A DNA stretch of 64,000 nt, from assembly GCF_015040615.1 (NCBI RefSeq), contig NZ_CP060402.1, positions 2,914,001 through 2,978,000 of the forward strand. Direction: 5' to 3'. The stretch comes from Microbacterium sp. YJN-G. Its GTDB lineage: Bacteria > Actinomycetota > Actinomycetes > Actinomycetales > Microbacteriaceae. Shown piece after piece: positions 18,985 to 28,801 of this stretch. The notes under the pieces were generated by a model. That model did not search any database and was not told the DNA's origin. It worked only from the letters and a program-made list of their open reading frames with translations. How positions within the stretch are numbered: position 1 is the stretch's first letter; each line of letters opens with the position of its first letter. Both the position numbers and the translations under genes were made by a program.

Positions 18985-20628
18985 ATGACTCGCATTCTCG
19001 CTCGCCGCGCCGCGCTCGCCACCGTCGCGACCTGCGCGCTGCTCTCCCCGCTCGCAGCCGCGCCCGCCTATGCCGGCATCGTGGCGGCACCTGTCGCCGT
19101 CGCGGCATCCGATGCCGCCATCGCGCTCACGCCGATCGGCAGCTACGAGACGGGGATCTTCGACGCCTCGGCCGCCGAGATCGTGACGTTCCACGGCGAG
19201 CGCATGTTCGTCGTCAACGCGCAGGCCGGCGACGTCGAGGTGCTCGACTTCTCCGACCCCGGGAGCATCGCGAAGGTCGCCTCGATCAGCGTGGACGGGA
19301 TCGCCAACTCGGTCGCCGTGCGCGCCGACGGCCTCGGGGTGATCGCCGTCGAGAGCCCGGTCAAGACCGACCCCGGACACCTCGCGTTCTTCGACGCCGG
19401 CGACCCCGGGGCGGGCGTCATCGGCACGGTGCAGGTCGGCGCACTGCCCGACATGGTCACGATCACCTCCGACGGCAAGTACGCGCTGGTCGCGGACGAG
19501 GGTGAGCCGAGCGACGACTTCACGATCGACCCCGAGGGCTCGGTCTCGATCGTCCGCCTCGACCGCAAGCTGCGCGCCCCGAAGCAGCAGCACGTCAAGA
19601 CGGCCGACTTCCACGCCTTCGAGGACGACCTGCCCGAGGGTGTTCGCGTCTTCGGGCCGACCCCGCACGGCGACGACCGCCCGGTTTCGCGCAACCTCGA
19701 GCCCGAGTACATCGCCGTCATCGGCGACCTCGCCTACGTCGCCCTTCAGGAGGCGAACGCCGTCGCCGTCGTGCACATCCCCTCGGCGAAGGCGCGCGAG
19801 ATCCTGCCGCTGGGCCTGAAGGACTTCGGCGTCACCGCGCTGGACCCGAGCGACCGCGACGGCGACTACGCGCTGCGCACCTACCCGGGCCTGTTCGGTG
19901 TGTACATGCCCGACGGGATCGCCTCGTACGAGGCCGGCGGCCGCTCGTATTTCGTCACGGCGAACGAGGGCGACGCCCGCGAGTGGGGCGAGTACGCCGA
20001 GTCGGTGCGGGTGAAGAACCTGGCGAAGGACGGCTACGGCGCGGTGGATCCCGAGAGCCCGCTCGCCGCGTACCTCGGGGATGCAGACCTCGGCCGGCTG
20101 AACGTGAGCATCGAGGGCGGCTTCAACGCCGAGACCGGGTACTACGAAGAACTGCACGGCTTCGGCGGACGGTCGTTCTCGATCTGGACCACGGAGGGCG
20201 AGCAGGTCTTCGACTCCGGCTCGGACTTCGAGCGCATCACCGCAGAGGCGAACGGCGAGTTCCTCAACTCGAACCACAGCGAGGCGAACCTCGAGGGCCG
20301 CAGCGACGACAAGGGCCCCGAGCCCGAGAACCTCGTGCTCGGCGAGGTCGACGGCCGCACCTACGCGTTCATCGGCCTGGAGCGCGTGGGCGGCATCATG
20401 GTCTACGACATCACCGACCCGGCCCGCGCATCGTTCGCGGGCTACGTGAACAACCGCGACTTCTCGGTCTCCGTCGAGGACGGCGGGGCGCTGGCGGATG
20501 CCGGTGACCTGGGCGCCGAGGGGCTGGCGTTCCTGCCCGCCGACGCCTCGCCGACGGGCACGCCGATGACCGCGGTCGCCAACGAGGTCTCGGGCACCAC
20601 GACCCTCGTCGAGGTCACCGCCCGCTGA
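18985..20628 (+). CDS. Secreted choice-of-anchor I family beta-propeller protein
   Basis: 547 residues with a signal peptide (MTRILARRAALATVATCALL, cut after AYA near 30). Propeller-like repeats run through FVVNAQAGDVEVLDFSD, NSVAVRADGLGVIAVESP, PDMVTITSDGKYALVADEGEP and YFVTANEGDAREWG, ending with GGIMVYDITDPARA. This matches proteins annotated choice-of-anchor I, found in secreted and surface proteins of unknown activity. No C-terminal anchor is seen here, so it is probably released. AAGGAC precedes the ATG by about 6 bp. Confidence 0.85.
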   Translation: MTRILARRAALATVATCALLSPLAAAPAYAGIVAAPVAVAASDAAIALTPIGSYETGIFDASAAEIVTFHGERMFVVNAQAGDVEVLDFSDPGSIAKVASISVDGIANSVAVRADGLGVIAVESPVKTDPGHLAFFDAGDPGAGVIGTVQVGALPDMVTITSDGKYALVADEGEPSDDFTIDPEGSVSIVRLDRKLRAPKQQHVKTADFHAFEDDLPEGVRVFGPTPHGDDRPVSRNLEPEYIAVIGDLAYVALQEANAVAVVHIPSAKAREILPLGLKDFGVTALDPSDRDGDYALRTYPGLFGVYMPDGIASYEAGGRSYFVTANEGDAREWGEYAESVRVKNLAKDGYGAVDPESPLAAYLGDADLGRLNVSIEGGFNAETGYYEELHGFGGRSFSIWTTEGEQVFDSGSDFERITAEANGEFLNSNHSEANLEGRSDDKGPEPENLVLGEVDGRTYAFIGLERVGGIMVYDITDPARASFAGYVNNRDFSVSVEDGGALADAGDLGAEGLAFLPADASPTGTPMTAVANEVSGTTTLVEVTAR

Positions 20629-20652
20629 CGCAGACGGACACCTGCTGAGAAC

Positions 20653-20683
20653 GGGGGCCGGTGGAGAGCATCCGCCGGCCCCC
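20653..20683. terminator. Bidirectional terminator hairpin between convergent genes
   Basis: GGGGGCCGG pairs with CCGGCCCCC around a 13-nt loop. It lies 25 bp after the propeller gene stop and just past the mutarotase stop on the other strand, as expected for a shared terminator. T-runs are absent. Confidence 0.6.
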
Positions 20684-20689
20684 GCCGGG

Positions 20690-21655
20690 TCACAGGGCGC
20701 GGATGCGCCAGGATGCCGCGTGCTCGGCGCCCGGTGCGAGGGTGACGAGGTCGACCCCGGAGTTGAAGGCGTCGGGCGGGCAGGTCATCGGCTCGACGGC
20801 GAGGCCGAGCCGGTGGATGGCGTGCTGCCCGGGCTGGTCGGCGGTGTGCACCTGCACCCACGGGCACCGCTCGTCCCAGGTCATGGCCACGCCCTGGCCC
20901 GAGTCGGTCACCAGGCGCACCTCGGCGACGCCGTCACGGCGGTCGAGGTCGGTGAATGCGTGGTCGATGAAGACGTCGCCGATACGGCGCGGTTCGCGGA
21001 AGTCCCACTCCGGATGCTGCTCCACACCGTGCACCGCGACCGGGCTGAGCCGGTCTTCGGTGACGGTGAGCACCTCGGATGCCGGCAGGGTCAGGGTCCA
21101 CGCGTCGACCGGGCCCGCGTCGGCATCGTCCACCGACACGTCGCCCGGCGTCGCGGGCCCTGCCACGAGGTAGGGGTGCGGGCCGGTGCCCCAGGGGGCG
21201 GCATCCGACCCCAGGTTGCGGGCGGTGACGGTCTGCTCGAGACCGTCGGCGTCGAGGCGGTACTCGGTCTCGACCTCGACGCGGAACGGGTAGCCCAGGC
21301 TCGGCTCGATGACCGCGACCAGCACGACGCGGTCGTCCTCGACGACGCGGTCGGAGAACTCGGCCCACGACAGCAGCCCGTGCAGGGCGTGCCCGCGAGT
21401 GGGCTCGGTCAGCGGCAGTTGCCGCTCGACGCCGCCGAACGCGTAGCGGCCGTCGACGATGCGGTTCGGCCAGGGCGCCAGGGTCGCGCCGCGGTGGGCG
21501 GGGCGCACCTCGTCGGCCTCGAAGGGCACGACCAGGTCGCGGCCCTCGTGCCGCAGCACACGCAGCGTGGCGCCGATGCTCGCGATGACGGCCTCGTAGC
21601 CGCCGCTCACGATCCGCAGCTGGCGTCCGGAGCGGGGGGTGGTGTGTTCGGTCAT
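20690..21655 (-). CDS. Aldose 1-epimerase (mutarotase)
   Basis: 321 residues of the galactose mutarotase fold: GATLRVLRHEGRDLV near the start, TLAPWPNRIVDGRYAFGG, the catalytic His in RGHALHGLLSW, GTGPHPYL with the second conserved His, and AVEPMTCPPDAFNSG. It interconverts alpha and beta anomers of free aldoses and probably prepares xylose or arabinose for the isomerases encoded nearby. ATG 21655 has a clean mutarotase N-terminus. It follows the ROK gene by 79 bp on the same strand. Confidence 0.88.
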   Translation of the reverse strand: MTEHTTPRSGRQLRIVSGGYEAVIASIGATLRVLRHEGRDLVVPFEADEVRPAHRGATLAPWPNRIVDGRYAFGGVERQLPLTEPTRGHALHGLLSWAEFSDRVVEDDRVVLVAVIEPSLGYPFRVEVETEYRLDADGLEQTVTARNLGSDAAPWGTGPHPYLVAGPATPGDVSVDDADAGPVDAWTLTLPASEVLTVTEDRLSPVAVHGVEQHPEWDFREPRRIGDVFIDHAFTDLDRRDGVAEVRLVTDSGQGVAMTWDERCPWVQVHTADQPGQHAIHRLGLAVEPMTCPPDAFNSGVDLVTLAPGAEHAASWRIRAL

Positions 21656-21734
21656 GAGGCTCTCTCGTTCATCGGTGAATGGCACAGGTCGGTCACTCAG
21701 GTCGGAAGGGTCGGTCGTGGGCCTGGCTGCCGGC

Positions 21735-22895
21735 TCAGGCGAGGGGGTCGGCGAGCAGGCGCTCCATCGCGGCATCCGCGGCGCCGATGAGCAGCCGGTC
21801 GGCGGCCAGCGCCGCCGAGGCCAGTTCGAGGCCCTCTGCCGAGGCTGCGAGCGCCCGCGCGCGCACCTCGGCGTCGAACCCCTCGCGGTCGATGTCGCGC
21901 AGGCTCCCCAGGAACCCGCCGAGCACGATCATCGACGGGTTCAGCACGTTGACGGCGTTGCCGAGGGTGGCGGCGAGGATGCGGCGCTGCCGGCCGGCCT
22001 CATCGGCGACGGCGGCGTCGTCGGGGGCGGCGAGCGCCTGCTCCAGAGCCGCCTCGTCGGGTGCGGTGAGCCCGGTGGCGCGCACGAGGCGGGCACGGTT
22101 GACCTCGTCCTCGAGCACTCCCCCGTCGGCCCGGCGGTCGGCGGCATCCGTGATGCTCGCGGCCGTCTGGCCCCACTCGCCGGCGTACCCGCCTGCACCG
22201 CCGATCAGCTCGCCGTGCAGGATCAGCCCGCCGCCGATGCCGCTGGCGCCGCCGTTGAGGTAGACGACGTCCTCGTGCTCGCGGGCGACGCCGAACAGCC
22301 GCTCGGCCCTGGCGCCGTACGAGGCGTCGTTGCCGACGACCACCGGAAGTCCCAGCGCCTCGCTCAGGGGGCCGGCGATGTCGGCATCCCGCCAGTCCAG
22401 GTGCGGTGCGAGGCGCACCAGCCCGTCGTCCGTCCGGACGAGGCCTGGTACGGCGACGCCGACGCCGACGATGCGGCATCCGCTCAGCGCACCCTCGCGC
22501 CATGCTGCGATGGTGCGCGCGACGGTCTCGACGACCTGCGCGACGTCGGGGCTGTCGGCTTCGATCCGCTCGCGGACCCGCACCGCACCGCCCAGCGACA
22601 CGGCACCGATCTCGATCGCGTCGATCTCGGGGTTCACGCCGATGGCGACGACATCCGCACTGGGCACGACGATCGGCGAGGGGCGGCCGACCCTGCGGGT
22701 CGGGTCGGGCTCCTGCTCACGGACGAGCCCCGCCTCGACGAGCCGCGACACCAGGTCCGAGACCGTCGAGCGGTTCAGCCCCGTCTCGGCGGTGATCACC
22801 GCCCGCGAACGCGGCCCGCCGTGATGCACGAGGCGCAGCACCTCCGCGAGGTTGGTGCGCCTCACCCCCTCCACCGTCGTGGCGCGTTCGTTCAT
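21735..22895 (-). CDS. ROK-family transcriptional repressor (XylR/NagC type)
   Basis: 386 residues. An N-terminal winged helix (TNLAEVLRLVHHGGPRSRAV, NRSTVSDLVSRLVEAGLV) precedes a ROK sugar-kinase fold with LPVVVGNDASYGARAE and LHGELIGGAGGYAGEWGQ. The full zinc-binding CxCGxxGC motif is not seen. It is encoded within the xylose part of the locus between the GH3 operon and mutarotase, so xylose control is plausible. The TGTTGT/ACAACA palindrome before xylA is a candidate target. Confidence 0.85.
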   Translation of the reverse strand: MNERATTVEGVRRTNLAEVLRLVHHGGPRSRAVITAETGLNRSTVSDLVSRLVEAGLVREQEPDPTRRVGRPSPIVVPSADVVAIGVNPEIDAIEIGAVSLGGAVRVRERIEADSPDVAQVVETVARTIAAWREGALSGCRIVGVGVAVPGLVRTDDGLVRLAPHLDWRDADIAGPLSEALGLPVVVGNDASYGARAERLFGVAREHEDVVYLNGGASGIGGGLILHGELIGGAGGYAGEWGQTAASITDAADRRADGGVLEDEVNRARLVRATGLTAPDEAALEQALAAPDDAAVADEAGRQRRILAATLGNAVNVLNPSMIVLGGFLGSLRDIDREGFDAEVRARALAASAEGLELASAALAADRLLIGAADAAMERLLADPLA

Positions 22896-22929
22896 CGTCC
22901 CAGGCTACCGATCCCGCTGCCCTGCCCCT

Positions 22930-22958
22930 GCGGACCGTAACCGAATGTCACGGTCCGC
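22930..22958 (-). terminator. Terminator-like hairpin after the GH3/ABC operon
   Basis: GCGGACCGT pairs perfectly with ACGGTCCGC around an 11-nt loop, about 32 bp past the GH3 stop and before the ROK gene on the same strand. It probably ends or attenuates the transporter-hydrolase operon. Confidence 0.5.
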
Positions 22959-22990
22959 TCACCCGAACGACAGGGCACTCGAAAGACACG

Positions 22991-25480
22991 TCACTCGAAC
23001 GACACGGCGACGAGTCGTTCGTCCTCCGCGGTCACCGCGTGCACGCCGCCGGTGAGCGTCACCGTGGCGGGCGCGGTGGCGGCGCCGGGCAGCACGCGCG
23101 CGGCGCGCGCCTTCGAGTTCGAGATCGCCCCGCCGGTCGCCTCGTCGAAGCCCGAGGCGGATGCCGAGGCCTCGGCGTGCGACGCCGCCCACACCTGCAC
23201 CTCACCGGGCTCGACGACGCGCACCAGGTCGCGGTCGCTGAACGCGAACCGGGCGGCGGGCACCTCGAAACGCACGCGCCTTGCCTCACCGGGGGCGAGG
23301 TCGACGCGGGCATAGCCGAGCAGCTGGGCGACGGGCCGCGTCACCGACGCGACGGGGTCGCGGCCGTACAGCTGCACGACCTCGGTCGCCGGGCGTCCCC
23401 CGGTGTTGCGGACGACGACGGATGCCGTGAAGCGCCCATCCGTGCTCGCCTGCGGCGAGACCTCGAGGCCCTCGTACGCGAAGGTCGTGTACGACAGGCC
23501 GAATCCGAACGGGCGCAGCGGGGTCGGGTCGGTCGAGGTGACGTCGGACGGTCCGCCGAGGATCGGATGCAGGTAGCTGTAGGGCTGCGCACCGGACGAG
23601 CGAGGCAGGCTCACCGGCATCCGCCCCGAAGGGGCCACCGCACCGGTGAGCACCTCGGCGATCGCCGTGCCGCCGGCCTCGCCGGGGAAGAACGCCTGCA
23701 GCACCGCAGCCGGGCGCGTGCCCGCGCCGTCGAGCGCCCAGTCGATCGCGTAGGGCCGCCCGGTCAGCAGCACCATGACCACCGGGGTGCCGGTGGCGAC
23801 GAGCTGCTCGACGAGTTCGCGCTGCACACCCGGCAGCTCCAGCGACTCCACGTCGTTGCCCTCGCCGACCGTGCCGCGGCCGAACAGCCCGGCCTGGTCG
23901 CCGACCACGACGATCGCGACGTCGGCACCGGCTGCGGCCGAGGCCGCAGCCTCGAAGCCGCTGCGATCATCGCCCTCGACCCGGCATCCGGGCAGGTGCA
24001 CGATCTCGGCATCCGGCAGCGCGTCGGCGAGCGCCTCACGGACGGTGGGGATCTCGAAGCCGAGCTCGTAGCCGGGGTGGTGGGCGAGCACGTGGTTCGC
24101 GAAGGAGTAGCAGCCCTGCAGCGCGTCGGCGCGGTCGGCGTTCGGGCCGATCAGCGCGATCCGCGGCGCGCTGCCGGCCAGCGGCAGCACCCCGTCGTTC
24201 GACAGCAGCACGAGCGATTCCGCCGCGAGCCGTCGCGCGACCTCGCGGTGCGCCGGGGTGTCGAGGTCGATCTCGGCCGGCGGCTCGGATTCGAAGACGC
24301 CGGGCTCGAGCAGACCGAGCTGCTCCTTCTGCGTGAGCACGCGGATCACCGCACGATCGACGTACCCCTCATCGAGCAGCCCTGCGCGCACCCGCTCCAC
24401 GAGCGGGGCGAGGTAGGCGTCGCCCGAGGGCAGCTCGACATCGATGCCGGCCTGCAGCGCGAGCGCCGCCGCCTCGCCGCGGTCGGCGGCGACAGCGTGC
24501 ATGACCTCGAGGAACGCGACGGCGAAGTAGTCGGCGACGACCACGCCGTCGAACCCGAGCCGGTTGCGCAGCACCCCGGTGAGCAGTGTGGGATCGGATG
24601 CCACCGGCACGCCGTCGATCTCGGTGTAGCTGTTCATCACGCTGCGTACGCCGCCGTCGCGGATGGCCATCTCGAACGGCGGCAGGAACACGTCGGCGAC
24701 CTCGCGGGGTCCCGCCGACACCGGCGCGTGGTTGCGCCCAGCGCGCGAGCCCGAATAGCTGAGGAAGTGCTTGAGCGTGGCGTGCACGCCCGCCTGCTGC
24801 AGACCCCGTACATAGGCGGTGCCGACGGTGCCGACCAGGTACGGGTCCTCGCCGATGCACTCGTCCACGCGGCCCCAGCGCGGGTCGCGCACGACGTCGA
24901 GCACCGGCGCCAGGCCCTGGTGGATGCCGAGCTCGCGCATCGACTCCCCGATCAGCCCCGCCATCTCGGCGACAAGCTCCGGGTCGAACGAGGCGCCCCA
25001 GGCCAGCGGCGTGGGGAAGGTCGCGGCCTTCCAGGCCGCGAGACCGGTGAGGCACTCCTCGTGCACGAGCGCCGGGATGCCCAGCCGCGTCTCATGGGTG
25101 AGCCGGCGCTGCTCCTCCCAGAGCCAGGCGGCCCGCTCGGCCGGGTCGACCGGACGCGTGCCGTACACCCGGGTGTAGTGGCCGATGCCGTCGCGGGTGA
25201 TCTCGGCGAGCGCGCCCGAGGCCTGCCCCGCGCCCATCTCGTTCTGCATCGGCGCGACGACCTCGCCGCCCTGGTCGAGCCAGTACCCGACCAGCTGCGC
25301 GGCCTTCTCCTCCAGCGTCATCCGTGCCAGCAGCGCGCTGACGCGCTCCGAGGCGATCGGGAACGCCGGGATGACGGCATCCGTCTTCGCCGCGGCGTTC
25401 ACGGCATCCGTGACGCCCACGGCATCCGTGACGTCCGCGCCGTTCGTACCCGGGGTGTCCTGTGACGTGTCGTAGACCAT
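22991..25480 (-). CDS. bxlA: GH3 glycosidase, beta-xylosidase (BxlA) type
   Basis: 829 residues, no signal peptide, so cytosolic. The N-terminal barrel starts with LARMTLEEKAAQLVGYWLDQ; substrate residues are in ATLKHFLSYSGSRAGRNHAP and the nucleophile is Asp317 in GVVVADYFAVAF. The alpha/beta sandwich and C-terminal fibronectin-like domain (PFGFGLSYTTFAYEGL) follow. The SGSRAGRNHAPVS loop resembles beta-xylosidases of the BxlA group more than beta-glucosidases, and the operon order matches bxlEFGA, so xylobiose and longer xylosides are the likely substrates. A beta-glucosidase activity cannot be excluded. It starts 2 bp after the permease stop. Confidence 0.85.
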   Translation of the reverse strand: MVYDTSQDTPGTNGADVTDAVGVTDAVNAAAKTDAVIPAFPIASERVSALLARMTLEEKAAQLVGYWLDQGGEVVAPMQNEMGAGQASGALAEITRDGIGHYTRVYGTRPVDPAERAAWLWEEQRRLTHETRLGIPALVHEECLTGLAAWKAATFPTPLAWGASFDPELVAEMAGLIGESMRELGIHQGLAPVLDVVRDPRWGRVDECIGEDPYLVGTVGTAYVRGLQQAGVHATLKHFLSYSGSRAGRNHAPVSAGPREVADVFLPPFEMAIRDGGVRSVMNSYTEIDGVPVASDPTLLTGVLRNRLGFDGVVVADYFAVAFLEVMHAVAADRGEAAALALQAGIDVELPSGDAYLAPLVERVRAGLLDEGYVDRAVIRVLTQKEQLGLLEPGVFESEPPAEIDLDTPAHREVARRLAAESLVLLSNDGVLPLAGSAPRIALIGPNADRADALQGCYSFANHVLAHHPGYELGFEIPTVREALADALPDAEIVHLPGCRVEGDDRSGFEAAASAAAGADVAIVVVGDQAGLFGRGTVGEGNDVESLELPGVQRELVEQLVATGTPVVMVLLTGRPYAIDWALDGAGTRPAAVLQAFFPGEAGGTAIAEVLTGAVAPSGRMPVSLPRSSGAQPYSYLHPILGGPSDVTSTDPTPLRPFGFGLSYTTFAYEGLEVSPQASTDGRFTASVVVRNTGGRPATEVVQLYGRDPVASVTRPVAQLLGYARVDLAPGEARRVRFEVPAARFAFSDRDLVRVVEPGEVQVWAASHAEASASASGFDEATGGAISNSKARAARVLPGAATAPATVTLTGGVHAVTAEDERLVAVSFE

Positions 25481-25482
25481 GC

Positions 25483-26373
25483 TCAGCCCTTCACCGCACC
25501 GGTCAGGCCACCCACGATGCGGCGCTCGAAGAGGCTGAAGAAGATGAGTGCGGGCAGCATCGACAGCGACGTGTACGCCAGCACACGTGCGGTGTCGACC
25601 GAGTACTGCGACGCGAAGTTCTGCACGCCCAGCGGCAGGGTGAACAGCGCCTGGTCGTTGAGGATGAACAGCGGCAGCATGTAGCCGTTCCACGATCCGA
25701 CGAAGGCCAGGATGCCGACGGTGATGACACCCGGCAGACTCAGCGGCACCACCATGCGCCAGAAGAAGCCCAGGCGCGAGGCGCCGTCGATCGAGGCCGC
25801 CTCTTCGAGCTCACGGGGGATGGCCCGCAGGAACGGCACGAGGATGATGATCGTCGTGGGCAGCGCGAAGGCGATCTGCGGCAGGATGATGCCGGCCAGG
25901 CTGTTCACCAGCCCGAGGTTGCGGACCAGGATGTACAGCGGTGTGATCGCCACCGTGATCGGGAACATCAGGCCGGCCGCGAACAGCGAGTACATCACCG
26001 CGCGCCCGCCGAAGTCGTACCGGGCCAGCACGTAGCTGGCCATCACGCCCAGCAGCACGGCGCCGAGGGTCGTGCCGACGGCGGCGATGGTCGAGTTGAG
26101 CATCGCGACCCAGAACTCCGAGCTGGCCAGCACGTCGCCGTAGTTGGCGAGCTGCCAGGGCGTCGGGAAGCCCGAGGGATCGTTGGTGATCTGCGAGTTC
26201 GTGCGGAACCCGCCGATGATGATGTACAGCACCGGGGTGATGCAGATCGTGATGAGCACGATGGCGACGAGGTAGACCGCGGGGCTGCCCCAGCGCACCT
26301 TCGGCGAGCGGCGCAGGCCGCCCGAGCCGAGCGGCTGCACGACCAGCGAGGTCTTCAGGCTGTCGGTCGTCAC
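25483..26373 (-). CDS. ABC sugar transporter permease, MalG/BxlG type
   Basis: 296 residues with six membrane segments. The EAA loop that contacts the ATPase is LEEAASIDGASRLGFFWRMV. The GTG start overlaps the preceding permease stop (GTGA); the frame extends far upstream but into the neighbour's territory. Third gene of the binding protein-permease-permease-GH3 operon; imports oligosaccharides, probably xylo-oligosaccharides. No ATPase gene is in the operon. Confidence 0.92.
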   Translation of the reverse strand: MTTDSLKTSLVVQPLGSGGLRRSPKVRWGSPAVYLVAIVLITICITPVLYIIIGGFRTNSQITNDPSGFPTPWQLANYGDVLASSEFWVAMLNSTIAAVGTTLGAVLLGVMASYVLARYDFGGRAVMYSLFAAGLMFPITVAITPLYILVRNLGLVNSLAGIILPQIAFALPTTIIILVPFLRAIPRELEEAASIDGASRLGFFWRMVVPLSLPGVITVGILAFVGSWNGYMLPLFILNDQALFTLPLGVQNFASQYSVDTARVLAYTSLSMLPALIFFSLFERRIVGGLTGAVKG

Positions 26374-27380
26374 TTGCGACCCCTTCCGCTTGCGCCGGTG
26401 AGAGCACCCTCGGTGTCGCGTCGCAGCACGAAGCGCTGATAGAACAGCGCGACCACGAGCGAGATGAGGAAGAGCATCACGGCAACGGCGTTGCCGAACC
26501 CGTAGCTGCCGGCGAGATGCCCGTTCTGGTACATGTAGGTGGCCATCGTCGAGGTGCCCGCCGTCGCGGCGATGTACTGGCCCCAGATGATGTTGACGAG
26601 GTCGAAGAGCTGCAGCGAGCCGATCACCGACAGGAACGCCCAGATGCGCACGGTCGGACCCAGCAGCGGCAGGGTGATGCTCCACTGGATCTTCCAGAAG
26701 CCGGCGCCGTCGATGGCGGCGGCCTCGTAGAGCTCCTCGGGGATGGACTGCATGCCGGCGAGCATGAGGATGACGGCGAAGCCGACGTACTTCCAGGTGA
26801 TGATGATCATCAGCGTCCACATGGCGATCGCCGGGTCGGCGAGCCAGGACTGCTGCAGGTCGCCGAGGCCCCATTTCTCCAGGAGCGAGTTCAGCGCGCC
26901 GGCATCCTGCATCATCAGGCTCCAGCCGATGCCGACGATGACCTCGGAGATGACGTACGGCATGAAGATGAGCACGCGGATCACCGAGCGTCCGCGGATG
27001 CGCTGGTTCAGCAGCAGCGCGAACAGGATGGCGACCGGGCCCTGCAGCACGAGCGACAGGACCACGATGATGAAGTTGTGCAGGACGGCGTCGCGGAACA
27101 TCTCGTCCCGCCACATGAGCATGTAGTTGTCGAGGCCGACGAACTCGGTCGGCCAGCCGAAGCCGTTCCACTTGAAGAAGCCGTAGAAGCCCGCCATCAC
27201 CACCGGGAAGATGACGAACCCGAGGAACATGATGAGTGCCGGGCCAGTGAGAAGCGCGATCTCGCCGCGCTTGCGCCAGTCGGCGCGGCGCCGCCGCACC
27301 GGGGCCGGCATGCTGCCGGCTCCGGTGCGGACGGTGCTCTCAGGCACGACGGAACCTGCCGGCGCCTGAATGTCTGTCAT
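26370..27380 (-). CDS. ABC sugar transporter permease, MalF/BxlF type
   Basis: 336 residues. A charged cytosolic N-terminus (VRRRRADWRKRGE) is followed by about six membrane segments; the EAA loop is YEAAAIDGAGFWKIQWSITL. ATG 27380 follows the binding-protein stop by 8 bp. Works as a heterodimer with the next permease for CUT1-type sugar uptake. Confidence 0.92.
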   Translation of the reverse strand: MTDIQAPAGSVVPESTVRTGAGSMPAPVRRRRADWRKRGEIALLTGPALIMFLGFVIFPVVMAGFYGFFKWNGFGWPTEFVGLDNYMLMWRDEMFRDAVLHNFIIVVLSLVLQGPVAILFALLLNQRIRGRSVIRVLIFMPYVISEVIVGIGWSLMMQDAGALNSLLEKWGLGDLQQSWLADPAIAMWTLMIIITWKYVGFAVILMLAGMQSIPEELYEAAAIDGAGFWKIQWSITLPLLGPTVRIWAFLSVIGSLQLFDLVNIIWGQYIAATAGTSTMATYMYQNGHLAGSYGFGNAVAVMLFLISLVVALFYQRFVLRRDTEGALTGASGRGRK

Positions 27381-27388
27381 CGTCCCGC

Positions 27389-28684
27389 TCAGCCCCTCGC
27401 GGCCGCTTCGGTGATCTTCGACACGAGCTTCTCGGGGTCGCCCTGGCCGGCGAGCATCTCGACGACGCCGGTGTTCAGCGCGTTTCCGACGTTCTGGCCG
27501 AGTGCGGTGTCCAGCCACAGCGCGACGTAGGGCGCCTCACCGTATGCCTCCATCAGCGGCACGAGCGAGGGGTCCTCGACCGCGCCCTTCGCCTCCTGCG
27601 AGGCGGGGATGGTCTGGAAGGCCACGGCGTACTTCTCCTGCCACTCCTTCGACGAGACGAAGTTGAGGAAGTCCTCGCACGCGGCCGGCGAGTCGGCCGA
27701 GCAGGCGTAGCCGTCGACGCCGCCCATCATGGCGCCGGGCTCACCCTCGCCACCCGAGACCTCGGGGAACGGGAACCAGCCGAGGTCGGGCAGCGGCTTC
27801 TCGTCGGGGGTCAGGCTGGCGATCACGCCCACGTCCCAGGCGCCCATGAGCTCCATGGCGGCCTTGTGGTTGGCGAGCAGACCCGCGGAGGAGTTCGCGC
27901 CCTCCTGGGCCGAGGTGGTCAGGAAGCCCTGGTTGAACGGCTCGATGGAGACGAAGTCCTGCAGGTTCTCGGCCGCGGTCAGCCAGCATCCGTCGGTGAA
28001 GTCGGCGTTGGTGGACAGGTTCGAGATGAGGTCCTCGCCGCAGGCGCGCAGCGCGAAGAAGTAGTACCAGTGCGCGGCGGGCCAGGCATCCTTCGCGCCG
28101 AGCGCGATCGGCTGGATGCCGGCGGTCTTCAGCTTCTCGACGGCCGCCTCGAGGTCGTCGAGGGTCTCGGGCGCCTCGGTGATGCCGGCCTGCTCGAACA
28201 GGTCCTTGCTGTAGAAGATGCCGCCGGGCAGCACGGCGCTGGGCATGCCGTAGATCTTGCCGTCGACGGTGAACGCGGCGAACGGCGCATCGCCGAGGGC
28301 GCTCTTCACATCGTCGGAGATGAGACCGGTGAGGTCCTTCACCTTGCCGGCTTCGACGATGTCGGCGAGCTTGCCGCCACCGCGGGCCATGAAGATGTCG
28401 GGCATGTCGCCCGAGTTGACGGCGGTCTGCAGCTTGCCGTCCATGTCCTCGTTCTGGATCGAGGTGACCTTGACGGTGACCTCGGGGTTCTCGTCCTTGA
28501 ACGCGGCAGCGGCATCCTCCCAGTACTGCTTACCGGGTCCGGTGGTCGAGTTGTGCCACATGACGAGCGTGCTCTCGCCGTCGGCGGGCGCTCCTCCTTC
28601 GGCACTGGGGGAGCAGCCGGTCAACCCGAGCATCCCCACCGCCGCCACGACCGCCGCGGCGGTCCAAGCCTTGCGGATCTTCAT
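27389..28684 (-). CDS. Sugar-binding lipoprotein of the GH3-linked ABC transporter (BxlE-like)
   Basis: 431 residues. A lipoprotein signal MKIRKAWTAAAVVAAVGMLG ends in the lipobox LTGC (Cys near 24). The mature part is a family 1 extracellular solute-binding protein (LVMWHNSTTGPGKQYW; IQPIALGAKDAWPAAHWYYF). It captures oligosaccharides at the outer membrane face for the two permeases. First gene of the operon, with two LacI operators in its promoter region shared with the divergent regulator. Confidence 0.9.
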   Translation of the reverse strand: MKIRKAWTAAAVVAAVGMLGLTGCSPSAEGGAPADGESTLVMWHNSTTGPGKQYWEDAAAAFKDENPEVTVKVTSIQNEDMDGKLQTAVNSGDMPDIFMARGGGKLADIVEAGKVKDLTGLISDDVKSALGDAPFAAFTVDGKIYGMPSAVLPGGIFYSKDLFEQAGITEAPETLDDLEAAVEKLKTAGIQPIALGAKDAWPAAHWYYFFALRACGEDLISNLSTNADFTDGCWLTAAENLQDFVSIEPFNQGFLTTSAQEGANSSAGLLANHKAAMELMGAWDVGVIASLTPDEKPLPDLGWFPFPEVSGGEGEPGAMMGGVDGYACSADSPAACEDFLNFVSSKEWQEKYAVAFQTIPASQEAKGAVEDPSLVPLMEAYGEAPYVALWLDTALGQNVGNALNTGVVEMLAGQGDPEKLVSKITEAAARG

Positions 28685-28801
28685 GCTGTGTCTCTCCTCA
28701 TCTTCGAGTGTTCAGCAGGGCCGGCGCGATTTGTTGTCACCGGCACCCAATGTGCTTTCGGCCTACTCTGACACCTCGGCCCGACGGATGTCAATCGTTG
28801 T

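Noticed and set aside
18558..19505. Possible protein gene in the 18.6 kb gap
   Set aside because: The frame is Arg-rich and runs into the propeller gene out of frame; no start signal or family.
22971..23030. Short repeats of CGAACGACA near the GH3 3' end
   Set aside because: Only partial, degenerate copies that overlap the coding end; no regular period.
23039..25465. 808-codon open frame on the plus strand
   Set aside because: Antisense shadow of the GH3 gene; no recognisable motif, composition typical of reverse-frame translation.
22991..25480. GH3 enzyme called a plain beta-glucosidase (cellobiose cluster, cebR type)
   Set aside because: The SGSRAGRN loop and gene order favour the BxlA group, and xylose genes adjoin; beta-glucosidase kept only as an alternative.
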